Numbered from the stretch's first letter, positions 11,546 through 18,998 are shown. The stretch is DNA of 34,267 nt from Burkholderiales bacterium (GCA_025358485.1 JANYJJ010000124.1:1-34267), one strand, 5' to 3'. Notes: a model not told the origin generated them from the letters alone. Program-made: numbers and translations.

Positions 11546-11696
11546 CAACCCCGGCAACGGCGGCGGCACAGTCAAATGAGGATCAACCTCCGCCGCGCCC
11601 TCAATTTATTTCCAGGCGGCCACGAGTCCACCGCTCGCTTGAATTGGCACTATGGGGACAGGCAATGGCGAGCCTCGCTGAGCTGCGTCTGTGACG
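11546..11696. other. Short gap with no recognisable gene
   Basis: This is the stretch between the tautomerase stop and the lemA remnant. Open frames crossing it have no family similarity or ribosome-binding site that I can see. It may include decayed upstream sequence of the lemA remnant. Confidence 0.4.
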
Positions 11697-12021
11697 ATGA
11701 GCGTTCCGACATGGTTTTGGATCACAGCCACCGTGCTGCTTTTTTGGGCGGTGGGGGCGCACAAGCGCTTCGCTCGTTTGCGCGCGGCCATCAAGCACAG
11801 TTTTGGCAGCGTAGAGGCACACATCCGACGGCGCAGAAGTGCACACCATCCATGCAGCGTGCGGTGCCGGTGTGCAAGTGATCGCGGCGGTGGACGGCAC
11901 CTTGGGTTTTGCCCGGGGCCAGTTCAACGAAGCCGCCCAGGTTTACAACAACGCGGCGATGCAGTTCCCGACCTGGGTTGTTGCCGGAAATTTTGGCTTC
12001 CGTGCGGCTGGGGTGCTCTGA
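11697..12021 (+). pseudogene. Decayed lemA remnant
   Basis: Two pieces of a LemA-family membrane protein lie in different frames. The first (from ATG 11697; GTG 11691 is also possible) encodes one membrane segment, TWFWITATVLLFWAVGAHKR, followed by a helix RFARLRAAIKHSFGSVEAH. This matches the LemA N-terminus, where a single transmembrane segment leads into the AYNRLVRLRN-type helix. The second piece, in another frame from about 11880, encodes LGFARGQFNEAAQVYNNAAMQFPTWVVAG (read as two adjoining motifs) and stops at 12021. This matches the LemA C-terminal helix, where FARQxYNxAVxxYN and a QFP turn are typical. About 100 central residues are missing and a frameshift joins the parts, so a functional product is not expected. 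Confidence 0.65.
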
Positions 12022-12061
12022 CCAGCTCTCACCAAGTTCCAATACTGCTCGGTGAGTGTCC

Positions 12062-12089
12062 GGTCGGCCTGAGATACCCAAGGCCGACC
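12062..12089 (+). terminator. Hairpin, candidate terminator
   Basis: Perfect 9-bp stem GGTCGGCCT/AGGCCGACC with a 10-nt loop, followed by AGGTTTTGTGG. It lies between the lemA remnant and the convergent cupin gene. The T-run is short, so termination is only probable. Confidence 0.5.
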
Positions 12090-12142
12090 AGGTTTTGTGG
12101 GTGATTTGCGTTAAGCGACCAATATTGCCCTTAGCGCGTTGT

Positions 12143-12625
12143 TCAACCCGCCGTCGTTCCCAACGCTGCCCCCAACACCGCCCGATCCGCATCGTCCAAC
12201 TGAACTGGAATGCCCGATCGGATCAGCGCTGCAAAGCCTTCGTCCGGCACCATCAGCGTCAAACAGTACAGCCGCTCGCTGCCTAGGTTTTCGACCACAT
12301 GTGACACCCCAGGGCGCACCAACAAGGCGTCGCCTTTGGCGATGTTTTTCCAGACTCCACCCACGCAAGCTCGGCCATGCCCGTGCAGCACAAAGAAGTA
12401 CTCGTTGGCTGCCAGATGTTGGTTGGGCGGGGTTTTGCCGCCGACGTCAAACACCTCAACCACGGCCACCAAACCGCATTGCTCGCCGACATCGTCGAAC
12501 ACCATCACGAAGTAATTGGTCTCGTCGGCCGCGATGCGAAAGGCGGGGCAGTCGCGCATGGTTTTAGCGACGAACGCGGGTTGTAGATTTGTTTGATGCG
12601 TTGCGCTCATCTGCGGTGCGTTCAT
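12143..12625 (-). CDS. Single-domain cupin protein
   Basis: The product is up to 160 residues with one cupin beta-barrel. Motif 1 covers PPNQHLAANEYFFVLHGHG (His70, Glu75, His81 or His83); motif 2 covers GDALLVRPGVSHVVENLG (Pro105, Gly106, His109, Asn113). These are the usual metal-binding and barrel positions. The substrate is not evident. It is the last gene of a leftward set after the BMP-family binding protein and the cysteine hydrolase, only 10 bp after the latter, so a role in the same nitrogen-compound pathway is likely. Starts at 12625 and 12610 are both possible. The start region carries a 14-bp tandem duplication that includes a second, out-of-frame ATG at 12639. Confidence 0.85.
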   Translation of the reverse strand: MNAPQMSATHQTNLQPAFVAKTMRDCPAFRIAADETNYFVMVFDDVGEQCGLVAVVEVFDVGGKTPPNQHLAANEYFFVLHGHGRACVGGVWKNIAKGDALLVRPGVSHVVENLGSERLYCLTLMVPDEGFAALIRSGIPVQLDDADRAVLGAALGTTAG

Positions 12626-12635
12626 CGCCGGGCGT

Positions 12636-13418
12636 TCATTTCAGCGCCATGGTCAAGTCAATCGACTTTGCGACGAAGCCAAAACACTGGCGCACGTTGT
12701 ACAAAGTGGCGTCCATGCAAAAGGGCGGCGAGGTGGTGGCGGCGCAGTCTTGCAGCAGCACGCAGTCGTATCCCAAAAAGTTAGCGTCTTGCAAAGTGCA
12801 CATCACGCATTGGTCGGCGTTGACACCGGCAAACAGCAAGCTGGTGACGCCAAGGTTGCGCAACACCGAATCCAACGGGGTGTCCCAAAAGCCGCTCATG
12901 CGGTATTTGTCGATCTGGATGTCGTTGGGTGCAATCGTCAGCTCGCTGACCACTGCCGCCGACCACGAACCCTTTTCCAACACGGGCGCGCCCGTGCCCG
13001 GCAAGGGCGTGCCCAAGCCCACGCCTTGCGCGGTGGGTTGGTACACATGCAGCAGCGACGGGCTGAGGTTGAGTTGGTCAGGCCGGTTGCCCCAGTTCAA
13101 CCACACCAAGCGGCCACCCGCCGCGCGCCATGTGGGCAGAAGCGCTTGCAAGGGCGCGATTGGCGCGCGCGCTGGCGTCACGTCCACGCCGATCGATGCC
13201 AGCCAACCCTCGGCGTGGCAAAAGTCGTTTTGCATGTCGATGATTATCAGTGCACTGCGGTTCACGTCCAGCGTGAGGTGCTGCGGTGTGGCCGGCAGAC
13301 TCACCGGGTGAGGCGTCACAGCATCGCGCACCAAATTCACGGCCGCGTCACTGACGCGCCAGCGGTTGTTCGGCGCGCTGCCCAAGGAGCGAAACGAGTC
13401 GTGAGGCTGCGTGACCAT
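12636..13418 (-). CDS. Isochorismatase-fold cysteine hydrolase
   Basis: The product is 260 residues of the isochorismatase/nicotinamidase fold. The catalytic triad is visible: Asp61 in LIIIDMQNDF, Lys171 in IDKYRMSGF and the nucleophile Cys204 in GVNADQCVMCTLQDA. Related enzymes hydrolyse C-N bonds in biuret, ureidoacrylate and N-carbamoyl compounds. The placement between a BMP-type binding protein (stop 8 bp upstream) and a cupin, and next to AtzE/AtzG/AtzH-like genes, suggests a biuret- or ureide-like substrate. That is inference; the exact substrate cannot be read from the sequence. The protein is longer than minimal family members because of an N-terminal extension of about 50 residues, also seen in ureidoacrylate and biuret hydrolases. 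Confidence 0.88.
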   Translation of the reverse strand: MVTQPHDSFRSLGSAPNNRWRVSDAAVNLVRDAVTPHPVSLPATPQHLTLDVNRSALIIIDMQNDFCHAEGWLASIGVDVTPARAPIAPLQALLPTWRAAGGRLVWLNWGNRPDQLNLSPSLLHVYQPTAQGVGLGTPLPGTGAPVLEKGSWSAAVVSELTIAPNDIQIDKYRMSGFWDTPLDSVLRNLGVTSLLFAGVNADQCVMCTLQDANFLGYDCVLLQDCAATTSPPFCMDATLYNVRQCFGFVAKSIDLTMALK

Positions 13419-13426
13419 GGCGCAGC

Positions 13427-14551
13427 TTACTTCGGCACCTTGCCCACCACACCGGCCACGTAGTAGTTCATGCCGCCAATTTCGGCGTCGCTCAATCCTG
13501 CGCCTGCCTTGGCCACGTCTTTGCCGTCGTTGTCTTTGAACGGCCCGCCAAAGGGCATCAACTTGCCGGCTTTCAAGTCGGCTTCCAACGCGCGCACTTT
13601 GGCTTGCACATTGGCAGGCACGGCCGCGTTCATAGGTGCAATCTCGACATAGCCTTCGGCATAGGAACCCAGCTTGTTGCCTCCCTTCCAGGTTGACGCC
13701 AACACCTGGCGCACCACGTCGGTGTAGTAGGGGCCCCAGTTGTGCACCACGGCTGAAAGTTGCGCTTTGGGTGCGAGCTTTTTCATGTCCGATTGGTAGC
13801 CAAACGCGTACTTGCCTTTGGCCTCGGCCTCGATCACGCTGGCCGGTGAGTTGGTGTGGTTAGAGATCACATCCGCCCCCAAATTGATGAGCGCGGTGGT
13901 GGCCTGCGCTTCTTTCGGCGGGTCAAACCAACTGTTCACCCACACCACGCGCACTTCGGCTTTGGGGTTGACGCTGCGCATGCCCAACGTGAAAGCGTTG
14001 ATGCCTTGCAGCACCTCGGGAATGGGGAAGGCCGCCACATACCCAGCCACACCCGTTTTGGACATGTGGCCCGCCAACACGCCCAACAAATAACGCGCCT
14101 CGTAAAACTTGGCGCTGTAGCTGGCCACGTTGGCGGCTTGCTTGTAGCCGGTGCCGTTGGCAAAGGTCACCTTGGGAAAGTCAGCCGCCACGCGCAGGGT
14201 GGGTTCCATGTAGCCGAAGCTCGGCGTGAAGATGAGCTGGTTGCCGTTTTGCACCAAGCTGCGGATCACGCGCTCGGCGTCGGGCCCTTCGGCCACGTTC
14301 TCAACAAACTCCACCTTCACCTTGCCGGGGAAGGCTTTCTCCATGGCTTGAATGCCGCTGTGGTGCTGGAAGTTCCAGCCTACGTCGGCGATGGGTGTGT
14401 TGTAGATGACCCCGACTTTCAACGGTGCTTGAGCGCGCACGCCCATCGCTGCCAAGCCGGTGCTGATGGCAGCGAAAGCCAAAACGGTTCGGCGCTGCGA
14501 AAGTGGTGACCGCGTGAATAGTGATTGCTGGAGAAGGGGTTTGGTTTGCAT
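13427..14551 (-). CDS. BMP-family ABC transporter substrate-binding protein
   Basis: The product is a 374-residue periplasmic binding protein of the basic membrane protein (BMP/PnrA-like) type, whose members bind nucleosides, purines and related compounds. The signal region carries SQRRTVL with adjacent Arg20-Arg21, so export by Tat is possible, and cleavage after VRA at 40 is likely. The mature part begins LKVGVIYNTPIADVGWNFQHHSG and contains IFTPSFGYMEPTL, FANGTGYK, GVLAGHMSKTGVAGYVAAFPIPEV and INLGADVISNHTNSPA, all typical. A GAGG ribosome-binding site lies seven bases before the ATG. It starts the leftward operon with the cysteine hydrolase and cupin. Permease and ATPase genes are not in the window. 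Confidence 0.92.
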   Translation of the reverse strand: MQTKPLLQQSLFTRSPLSQRRTVLAFAAISTGLAAMGVRAQAPLKVGVIYNTPIADVGWNFQHHSGIQAMEKAFPGKVKVEFVENVAEGPDAERVIRSLVQNGNQLIFTPSFGYMEPTLRVAADFPKVTFANGTGYKQAANVASYSAKFYEARYLLGVLAGHMSKTGVAGYVAAFPIPEVLQGINAFTLGMRSVNPKAEVRVVWVNSWFDPPKEAQATTALINLGADVISNHTNSPASVIEAEAKGKYAFGYQSDMKKLAPKAQLSAVVHNWGPYYTDVVRQVLASTWKGGNKLGSYAEGYVEIAPMNAAVPANVQAKVRALEADLKAGKLMPFGGPFKDNDGKDVAKAGAGLSDAEIGGMNYYVAGVVGKVPK

Positions 14552-14755
14552 AGACGGCCTCGTGAGCTTCAGTGGATGAGCGGTAAGGACAGGAGAGTTA
14601 AGCGCTGCTTGCGCTGACGTGCCTGCGCTGTTGCAATCCTTGTGCCGTGGTTTGCTGTGGTGCGCATTGGTTCACTGCAATTCAACATGGGCATGAGTGT
14701 TGCTGAACACCAACTCGCATACCAATCCCTCGATATCAATCCTCGTAGATCAACG

Positions 14756-14992
14756 ATGGGGTCTCGACCGCTCATGCTGCTACCGCCTTCGACCACTTTT
14801 GCGACCACTGCACACCTGCCTTTCGCACAGCCACTCACCCTGCCCGAATGGCACTCTGCTTGCGAAGAAGGTGCGACGCCGTTGCACCTGCTTGGTGCTT
14901 TTCAAACGCGCCTGAATGGTGCAAGGTCTGCGCGCGCGTGGATCGCCCTGATCGAAGTGACAGCACTCGGCGCGATCACGTGCAGTCGCTGA
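14756..14992 (+). pseudogene. Fragment resembling allophanate hydrolase N-terminus
   Basis: An open stretch of 78 codons ends LTLPEWHSACEEGATPLH, then LLGAFQTRLNGARSARAWI and ALIEVTALGAI before TGA at 990-992 of 14 kb. The pattern of a helix, an acidic-Gly turn, a second helix with RL/RI, then W-I-A-L-I resembles the first 50-60 residues of AtzF/DUR1,2-type allophanate hydrolases (known pattern: YxxG...LYARI...WISLL). The rest of the amidase is absent; the next 200 bp show no signature motif in any frame. I read this as a truncated remnant lying between the divergent arms of a pathway that would normally feed allophanate hydrolase. The start at 14756 is arbitrary. Confidence 0.45.
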
Positions 14993-15088
14993 AATGAGCG
15001 CTGCTTTGTTTTGAGTTGCCTTCTTGATTTTTTGTGCATCGACTTTCTCGCACTAGAAGATTCGCCGTCTGTGGCCCAGCACCCCATC

Positions 15089-15111
15089 CCGTTCGGACTG
15101 AGGTGTCGAAG
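15089..15111 (+). repeat. REP-like element, single copy
   Basis: This 23-bp stretch (CCGTTCGGACTGAGGTGTCG then AAG) matches, with two differences, the left arm of the large inverted repeat at 29717-29740. It is related to the CCGTTCGG...GAGCTTGTCGAAG repeats I know from Comamonadaceae genomes. Confidence 0.7.
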
Positions 15112-15165
15112 TCTTATGTACCGAAGTCTTATCTACCGAAATCTTATCTACCGAAGTCTTAGCCT
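15106..15165 (+). repeat. 15-bp tandem repeat, four units, ahead of atzG-like gene
   Basis: Four consecutive 15-bp units of the type CCGAAGTCTTATCTA, with one to three changes between units. The first unit overlaps the TCGAAG tail of the REP-like element, so the array looks like an expansion of that tail. It ends 27 bp before the atzG-like start codon and would sit in its promoter or leader. Confidence 0.9.
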
Positions 15166-15192
15166 CAGCCTTCCTCGCACTCAAGGTTTGCC

Positions 15193-15432
15193 ATGCCGAT
15201 GCCCGCGCCAATGACCCCGACAGAAATCGAAAACTATGTCGATGCCGCAGCCGCCGCTCTGAAGCTGCCGTTGAGCGTTGAACATCGACCTGGCGTGTTG
15301 AATTACTTCGGCTTGGCATCCAGCTTGGCCGACCTCGTGGCAGCGCACCCCATGGGCATCACCGACGACCCGGCCGAGTCGTTTGAGCCCATCTCGCTGT
15401 CGCGTGACGCGGTCACCAAGCGCTTGGCCTGA
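15193..15432 (+). CDS. AtzG-like small subunit (DUF4089)
   Basis: The product is a 79-residue helical protein with PTEIENYVDAAAAALKLPLS, RPGVLNYFGLASSLADLV and the C-terminal PAESFEPISLS. This is the pattern of AtzG and HpxX, the GatC-like partner of AtzE-type amidohydrolases. AtzG wraps around the amidase in a heterotetramer and stabilises it (established for the Pseudomonas cyanuric acid pathway enzyme). The gene lies 28 bp ahead of the AtzE-like gene, supporting complex formation. In-frame ATGs at 15193, 15199 and 15211 are possible; AAGG at 15181-15184 favours the first. A REP-like element and a 15-bp tandem array lie just upstream. Confidence 0.88.
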   Translation: MPMPAPMTPTEIENYVDAAAAALKLPLSVEHRPGVLNYFGLASSLADLVAAHPMGITDDPAESFEPISLSRDAVTKRLA

Positions 15433-15460
15433 ACGCCGGTGAACCACACATGAAGCACAC

Positions 15461-16885
15461 ATGAGCGCCTCTGAACTCTTGACGCTGAGCGCCACTGAGA
15501 TGGCCGCCGCCGTGCGCGAAGGCCGCACCACCGCGACCGCCCTGGCGCACGCCAGCCTGGACCGCATTGCCGCCACGCAAGCCCGCGTCAACGCCTTCAC
15601 CGACATCACGGCCTTGCGCGCCGTGCAAACCGCAGCCGACTTGGATGCCCGCTTGGCCACCGGCGACACCACGGCAAAAAACCTGCCCTTGCTCGGCGTC
15701 CCCTTTGCCGTTAAAAATCTCTTCGACGTGGCGGGGCTCACCACCTTGGCCGGTTCCAAAATTGAGCGCGGCAAACCCGTGGCGGCGATGGATGCGCCCT
15801 TGGTGGCACGCATGCAAGCCGCAGGCGGCGTGCTGGTCGGTGCGCTGAACATGGACGAATACGCCTACGGCTTCACCACCGAAAACACGCACGAAGGCCC
15901 CACCCACAACCCGCAAGACTTGGCGCGCATTGCGGGCGGCTCATCGGGTGGTTCTGCTGCCGCAGTTGCAGCGGGGCAGGTGCCCATCAGCTTGGGTTCC
16001 GACACCAACGGCTCCATCCGCGTGCCCGCTTCGCTGTGCGGCACCTTCGGCTTGAAGCCCACTTACGGCCGCCTACCGCGCAATGGCACCTACCCGTTTG
16101 TGGCCAGCCTGGACCACCTCGGCGGCTTTGCCCGCAGCGCACTCGACTTGGCCTTGATGTACGACGCGCTGCAAGGTTTTGACTCGCGTGACTCTGGCTG
16201 TGTGGCGCGCCGCGCTGAGCCCACGGTTGTGGAGTTGCCGCATGGTTTGCAAGGCCTGCGCATCGCCACCTTGGGCGGCTACTTTCATGACCAAGCGGGC
16301 CCAGAGGCGCGCGAAGCCGTCGCGCGCGTGGCGCACACCCTCAATGCGCAGCAAGTTGTCGAACTGCCCGAAGTCGCACGCGCACGCGCGGCCGCTTTCA
16401 TCATCAGCAATGCCGAAGGCGGGGCGCTGCATCTGAGCGATTTGCGCACGCGCGCCGCCGATTTCGAGCCGCTGTCGCGTGACCGGTTTTTGGCCGGGGC
16501 CTTGCTGCCCGCCGCGTGGGTGCACAACGCGCAGCGCATGCGCCGCTGGTTCGCGCTGCGTGCCGCCGAGCTGTTCCAAAGTGTCGATGTCTTGATCGCA
16601 CCCGCCACGCCCTGCGTCGCACCACCCATGGGCACCGAGTGGCTGCACATCAATGGGCAAAAGCTGCCCGCGCGCGCCAGCATGGGTGTGCTGACCCAGC
16701 CCATTTCCTGCATCGGTTTGCCGGTGTGTACGGTGCCGGTGTGGGGCTGCGATCCGACCCTGCCCCACTTGCCTCTGGGCGTCCAGATCATCGCCGCGCC
16801 ATGGCGTGAAGACCGCGTGCTGCGCGTGGCGCATCACTTGCAAATATCGGGTGCGGTCAGCGCGCCTGTGGCCGCATTGAAGTGA
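15461..16885 (+). CDS. AtzE/HpxY-type amidohydrolase
   Basis: The product is a 474-residue amidase-signature enzyme. The Ser-cisSer-Lys triad is visible: Lys85 in GVPFAVKNLFDVAG, the cis-Ser in GGSSGGSAAA (161/162) and nucleophile Ser185 in SDTNGSIRVPAS. NMDEYAYGFTTENTHEGPTHNP is characteristic of AtzE-type members. AtzE hydrolyses 1-carboxybiuret in cyanuric acid degradation; HpxY, the Klebsiella relative, functions in oxalurate use. Adjacent AtzG-like and AtzH/HpxZ-like genes support membership in this set. Which substrate applies here is open; no cyanuric acid hydrolase is in the window, so a ureide or oxalurate role is equally plausible. The repeated CACACATGA just upstream gives two candidate starts, with 15461 preferred. 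Confidence 0.92.
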   Translation: MSASELLTLSATEMAAAVREGRTTATALAHASLDRIAATQARVNAFTDITALRAVQTAADLDARLATGDTTAKNLPLLGVPFAVKNLFDVAGLTTLAGSKIERGKPVAAMDAPLVARMQAAGGVLVGALNMDEYAYGFTTENTHEGPTHNPQDLARIAGGSSGGSAAAVAAGQVPISLGSDTNGSIRVPASLCGTFGLKPTYGRLPRNGTYPFVASLDHLGGFARSALDLALMYDALQGFDSRDSGCVARRAEPTVVELPHGLQGLRIATLGGYFHDQAGPEAREAVARVAHTLNAQQVVELPEVARARAAAFIISNAEGGALHLSDLRTRAADFEPLSRDRFLAGALLPAAWVHNAQRMRRWFALRAAELFQSVDVLIAPATPCVAPPMGTEWLHINGQKLPARASMGVLTQPISCIGLPVCTVPVWGCDPTLPHLPLGVQIIAAPWREDRVLRVAHHLQISGAVSAPVAALK

Positions 16886-16924
16886 ATTGACGTGAACTGA
16901 ATTGAAATGAAATGAGCTGATTGA

Positions 16925-17299
16925 ATGCACATCAACATCCCCGAAGTTTTGGCTGAAGTCACCGCCGTTTTCGAGCGCTACGAAGACGCGCTGGTCACCA
17001 ACAAAGTCGATGTGCTCGACGAGTTGTTTTGGTCATCAGAGATGACTGTGCGCTACGGCGCCGCAGAAAACTTGGTCGGCATAGAGGCCATACGCGCCTT
17101 CCGTTTGGCGCGACCGTCGGTCGGTTTGTCGCGTCAGTTGTCGCGCACCGTCATCACCACTTACGGACATGACTTCGCCACCGCCATGACCGAGTTCCAC
17201 AGGGACAGCAGCCAAAAAATTGGCCGTCAAAGCCAAACCTGGGCGCGCTTGTCCGAGGGCTGGCGTGTGGTGGCAGCCCATGTCAGCTTGATTGATTGA
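16925..17299 (+). CDS. AtzH/HpxZ-like protein (DUF3225, NTF2 fold)
   Basis: The product is a 124-residue SnoaL/NTF2-like protein: [65 protein letters not shown] and a terminal [12 protein letters not shown]. This matches the HpxZ/AtzH family. AtzH has been described as a deaminase acting on 1,3-dicarboxyurea between AtzE and AtzF (established knowledge). In oxalurate clusters the same family is called HpxZ and has no assigned reaction. It lies 39 bp after the AtzE-like gene in a low-complexity tract rich in TGAA. The stop lies in a GATT tandem repeat. It is likely the last gene of the operon. Confidence 0.88.
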   Translation: MHINIPEVLAEVTAVFERYEDALVTNKVDVLDELFWSSEMTVRYGAAENLVGIEAIRAFRLARPSVGLSRQLSRTVITTYGHDFATAMTEFHRDSSQKIGRQSQTWARLSEGWRVVAAHVSLID

Positions 17300-17321
17300 T
17301 TGATGTTGATCGATCTCAACT

Positions 17322-17355
17322 AGAAAAAAAGAGCGCCGCCCTGAGCGCTTTCTTG
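17322..17355 (-). terminator. Leftward terminator-like hairpin
   Basis: Read on the minus strand, a short AGCGC/GCGCT stem with a small loop is followed by a T-run of seven. No recognised minus-strand gene precedes it, which hints at leftward transcription across the unassigned region to its right. It could also end the AtzH-like transcript on the plus strand, but only a weak TTTCTT follows there. Confidence 0.45.
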
Positions 17356-18000
17356 AACACCACGCCGTTTCAACTCGACTTCGACGTCGACCTCAAGGCC
17401 AAGCCAGCTTGTCGGTTGGTAAAAAAAGCTCGAATGGCGGAAGCAGCCAGACCTCCAGCGGCTTTTGTTGATCTTGCCGCTGGCATCGCGCTCGCCGCAG
17501 GCGCGGGTTAAGGCGCAGTCGCCTTCGTGTTCGTGTTCGTGAAAGGGCGCTACTTGCCGCCGCGTTTGTCGGCCAAAGAATCCGAAACCCCGCGAGCCGC
17601 GTTTGATACCGCTGGAGCTGCCCGCCTTCGCTTGGAAGGCGAATTGACTGAGGGCTCCGAGCAACTGCACACCGCGCTGGTTGACAAGAGGAAGCACGGT
17701 GAAGATCAAGCCAGCAGCGCTGCGACCAGCGAGCGCCTGCGCGTCGACATAGCCGCCCTGGTGGCCTCGTGGCGTGTCAGCCGCCTTGCCGCCCGACCCA
17801 CGCGGCGGCAGCGTGCATCTGCGCGCGCAGCCGACAGCAAGTCAGCATTTCCTTGAGGCCGCCTAAAGCGGTGCTCGGCGACTTGGCCTTACCCGAAGGT
17901 TTCAAGCCATGCGAAGCCACCATCCAGGTGTTGGATCGCAGCGGCGGCAGGTCGCTGGGCATGCAGTTGCTGCCGGTGAAGTAGCGGGCGTTGAGCGTTC
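17356..18000. other. 645-bp stretch without an assignable gene
   Basis: Several medium open frames exist on both strands: plus 17527-17856 and 17769-17984, and minus 17320-17709. None has a family motif, good start or ribosome-binding site that I recognise. The stretch is bounded by two leftward terminator-like hairpins (17322 and 18001), so a minus-strand transcript or degraded gene is possible. No tRNA or rRNA signature was seen. Confidence 0.5.
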
Positions 18001-18030
18001 AAAAAAATAAAAAAGCCGCCCTCGGGCGGC
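18001..18030 (-). terminator. Rho-independent terminator of DUF4148 gene
   Basis: On the minus strand, the stem GCCGCCC/GGGCGGC with a tight loop is followed by a T-rich tract (TTTTTTATTTTTTT). It lies 34 bp after the stop of the DUF4148 gene, in the right orientation. Confidence 0.85.
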
Positions 18031-18064
18031 TGGCGTGTTGCGCAGTGGTCGGCGCTGTGCCGCT

Positions 18065-18367
18065 TCATGCACCCACATAAAGCTGGTTCAGGCTGTGTTC
18101 ATGCACGGCCATCACGCCTTCGCTGCGCACGGCGGCGCGGTCGCGCATGCTGGTGAAAGCCTTGGCCTGGAATGAGCCGTAGGTTTGTGCGGTCTCGGTC
18201 AGTTCACCTGCTGATTGGGCGCGCGCCAATTCGGCTTGCACGTCGGCGCGGCTGGCGGTGCTGGGGGTGTCTTTGAATTCTGTGAATTCAGCGGCGAAAG
18301 CGCCGGTAGCTGAGGCTGCACCCAAGACAGCGATGGCGACAGTGGCGAGGAAGAGTTTGGTGTTCAT
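18065..18367 (-). CDS. DUF4148 periplasmic protein
   Basis: The product is a 100-residue exported protein with a clear signal peptide (MNTKLFLATVAIAVLGAASATGAFA, two overlapping hydrophobic runs) cleaved before AEFTEF. The mature part holds the DUF4148 signature SRADVQAELARAQSAGEL and a short C-terminal region. This family is common and multi-copy in Burkholderiales; its function is unknown. ATG 18367 is chosen because AAGGAA lies eight bases upstream and the signal peptide starts there; the open frame upstream is not protein-like. It has its own terminator at 18001-18030 and appears monocistronic. Confidence 0.88.
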   Translation of the reverse strand: MNTKLFLATVAIAVLGAASATGAFAAEFTEFKDTPSTASRADVQAELARAQSAGELTETAQTYGSFQAKAFTSMRDRAAVRSEGVMAVHEHSLNQLYVGA

Positions 18368-18626
18368 GATGTGAGTTCCTTGAGGATGGTGGTTGGAGTG
18401 GACAGGCGCCGGGCCGCTGCAAGATGCATAGGCTTGTTCGACTCTCATGTGTCGGCCCGCAAGGCCAGCGCTGACTCACATTCAGCACACAAAACATCAC
18501 AGCTTGATCACACCGCAGGGATCCGCTTTGATTGCCGTGGGTGACTCGCCGCCCGCGCTGACGACGCCTTGCGACGAGGGAAAATACACATTAACATGCA
18601 CATGCACATACTCTTGGAGCTGATGT

Positions 18627-18998
18627 ATGAAAACCGAACGCGTCACCCTGTTGACTTCGCCTGACTTCAAGGCGTTTTTGAATGCTGAAGCGCATCGCGA
18701 AGGTGTCAGCGTGGCCGAGCTGGTTCGCACCCGCTGTGAGCGTCGGCCGAGCGATGAGGAGGCCATGTTGGCCGAGTTGACGCGTGAGCTTCAGCAGTCG
18801 ATGGTGGCGGCCAAGCGGGCTTTGAAAGGCGGCTTGGACGAAGCGCAGGCAGTCTTGCTTGAACTGAGTTTGCGCCGTCGCGATGCGATCAATTTGCCTG
18901 CCAAAGCAAAAACCACGTCTGAACTCATCACCGTGCCCAAAGCCAGCACCAAACGCGCAGCCGCGAAAACACCCAAACGCGCCGGAGCGCACGCATGA
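18627..18998 (+). CDS. Ribbon-helix-helix-like small protein
   Basis: The product is 123 residues. The first 35 residues (KTERVTLLTSPDFKAFLNAE, then AHREGVSVAELVRTRCE) fit a ribbon-helix-helix pattern: a beta-strand, helix, turn, then SVAELVR as in the MetJ/Arc and antitoxin type. A helical middle (EEAMLAELTRELQQSMVAAKRAL) and a Lys/Ala-rich C-terminal tail follow. GGAG at 18616-18619 gives a good ribosome-binding site. The stop overlaps the next gene (ATGA). It is probably a DNA-binding protein; an antitoxin role is possible, but the partner does not look like a known toxin. The promoter region holds a repeated ACATGC motif (18594-18609) that could be its own operator. Confidence 0.7.
   Translation: MKTERVTLLTSPDFKAFLNAEAHREGVSVAELVRTRCERRPSDEEAMLAELTRELQQSMVAAKRALKGGLDEAQAVLLELSLRRRDAINLPAKAKTTSELITVPKASTKRAAAKTPKRAGAHA

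Noticed and set aside
15106-15165. CRISPR-like array
   Set aside because: Units are 15 bp and directly adjacent with no spacers; it is a simple tandem repeat.
16073-16930. 285-codon minus-strand frame opposite the AtzE-like gene
   Set aside because: Antisense to an amidase with complete catalytic triad; no start signal or family motif.
18497-18766. Minus-strand frame opposite the RHH-like gene
   Set aside because: It overlaps the well-supported plus-strand start and ribosome-binding site and shows no motif.
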